From contig JAXDHR010000259.1 of the NCBI GenBank assembly GCA_034664425.1, positions 1 through 6,478 on the forward strand: a DNA stretch of 6,478 nucleotides. Direction: 5' to 3'. Within the stretch, counting starts at the first letter, position 1. The number at the start of each line of letters is the position of its first letter. The translations under genes were made by a program, and so were the position numbers. Under the pieces are notes generated by a model, which was not told where the DNA came from, ran no database searches, and saw only the letters and a list, made by a program, of their open reading frames with translations. This stretch comes from DATBDM01 sp034664425. Its GTDB lineage: Bacteria; Actinomycetota; Thermoleophilia; Solirubrobacterales; Solirubrobacteraceae. Shown one piece after another: positions 6,271-6,478 of the stretch.

Positions 6271-6478
6271 ATGCCTGCCCGGTGAAGGACCCGACTTGCG
6301 GGCCTGCGCTTGGAGGTCGCAGAGCTTCGGGCGGCGGCTCGCGAGCTAACCACGAGTCGGCGGCACTGCAGGCCGATGCTCAGCGCCTGCTTGCCGAGAA
6401 CCGAGAGCGGCGCACGGGCGAGCGCGTGGCCGCGGCGCGAAGGCTCAGGCGTCGCGCCGCTGAGAAGCCACCAGCCGC
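6271..6478 (+). pseudogene. Frameshifted coiled-coil N-terminus, possibly an IS66-like transposase; runs off the edge
   Basis: Two adjacent frames join into one heptad-rich helix: LRLEVAELRAAARELTTSRR (from 6304) and then ALQADAQRLLAENRERRTG (from 6363), continuing ERVAAARRLRRRAAEKPPA to the window end. The join needs a one-base shift near 6358-6363. A second shift near 6302 would link an upstream GPDLRA. A leucine/glutamate coiled coil followed by a basic RLRRRAAEKPPA stretch resembles the N-terminus of IS66-family transposases, which usually continue into a PFS/K-rich linker. The rest lies outside the window, so this is an inference from a short piece; another coiled-coil protein is possible. 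Confidence 0.35.

Noticed and set aside
5738..6349. 203-codon plus-strand open frame after the long hairpin
   Set aside because: The translated sequence is Arg-rich and low in natural motifs, and codon bias favours the opposite strand from about 5900 to 6016.

Overview
This 6.5 kb window is very GC-rich (about 70 percent by eye), with G/C-ending codons dominating the intact genes. Short Shine-Dalgarno sequences, and a small secreted membrane protein carrying D-[LF]-R-N-x-D-N-R repeats, suggest a high-GC actinobacterium, possibly a Thermoleophilia/Solirubrobacterales-type soil organism. That placement is inference only.

Layout from left to right. At 1-82 (minus) is the start of a secreted protein that runs off the left edge. 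From about 396 to 1378 (plus) is a tyrosine-recombinase (integrase) gene broken by an in-frame stop and several frame changes; its catalytic R, H-x-x-R, H and Y are still readable across the frames. Positions 1379-2379 hold no intact gene, only one coding-like scrap near 2121-2290. At 2380-3330 (minus) is an intact FAD-dependent, thioredoxin-reductase-like oxidoreductase with a CPYC redox motif. At 3443-4052 (minus) is a membrane-anchored SRPBCC-type gene killed by four single-base lesions. A small broken reading frame may lie at 4239-4386 (minus). At 4552-4962 (plus) is an intact secreted/anchored small protein, followed by a hairpin. At 5110-5607 (plus) is an intact single-domain cupin. After it comes a 26-bp perfect inverted repeat (5661-5721), which probably ends both the cupin and a convergent small minus-strand gene (5711-6016). 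From about 6270 to the right edge is the frameshifted start of a coiled-coil protein, possibly an IS66-like transposase N-terminus.

The window therefore looks like an accessory or decaying island. It has recombinase and possible transposase remnants near its ends, pseudogenes between them, and three intact single-gene units (oxidoreductase, repeat/membrane protein, cupin) with no obvious shared pathway. The many one-base lesions could be real decay or uncorrected indels in the assembly, and raw reads would decide which. I see no CRISPR array, rRNA, tRNA or convincing new multi-gene defence system. The least explained elements are the long hairpin with a Shine-Dalgarno sequence in its arm and the repeat-bearing membrane protein.
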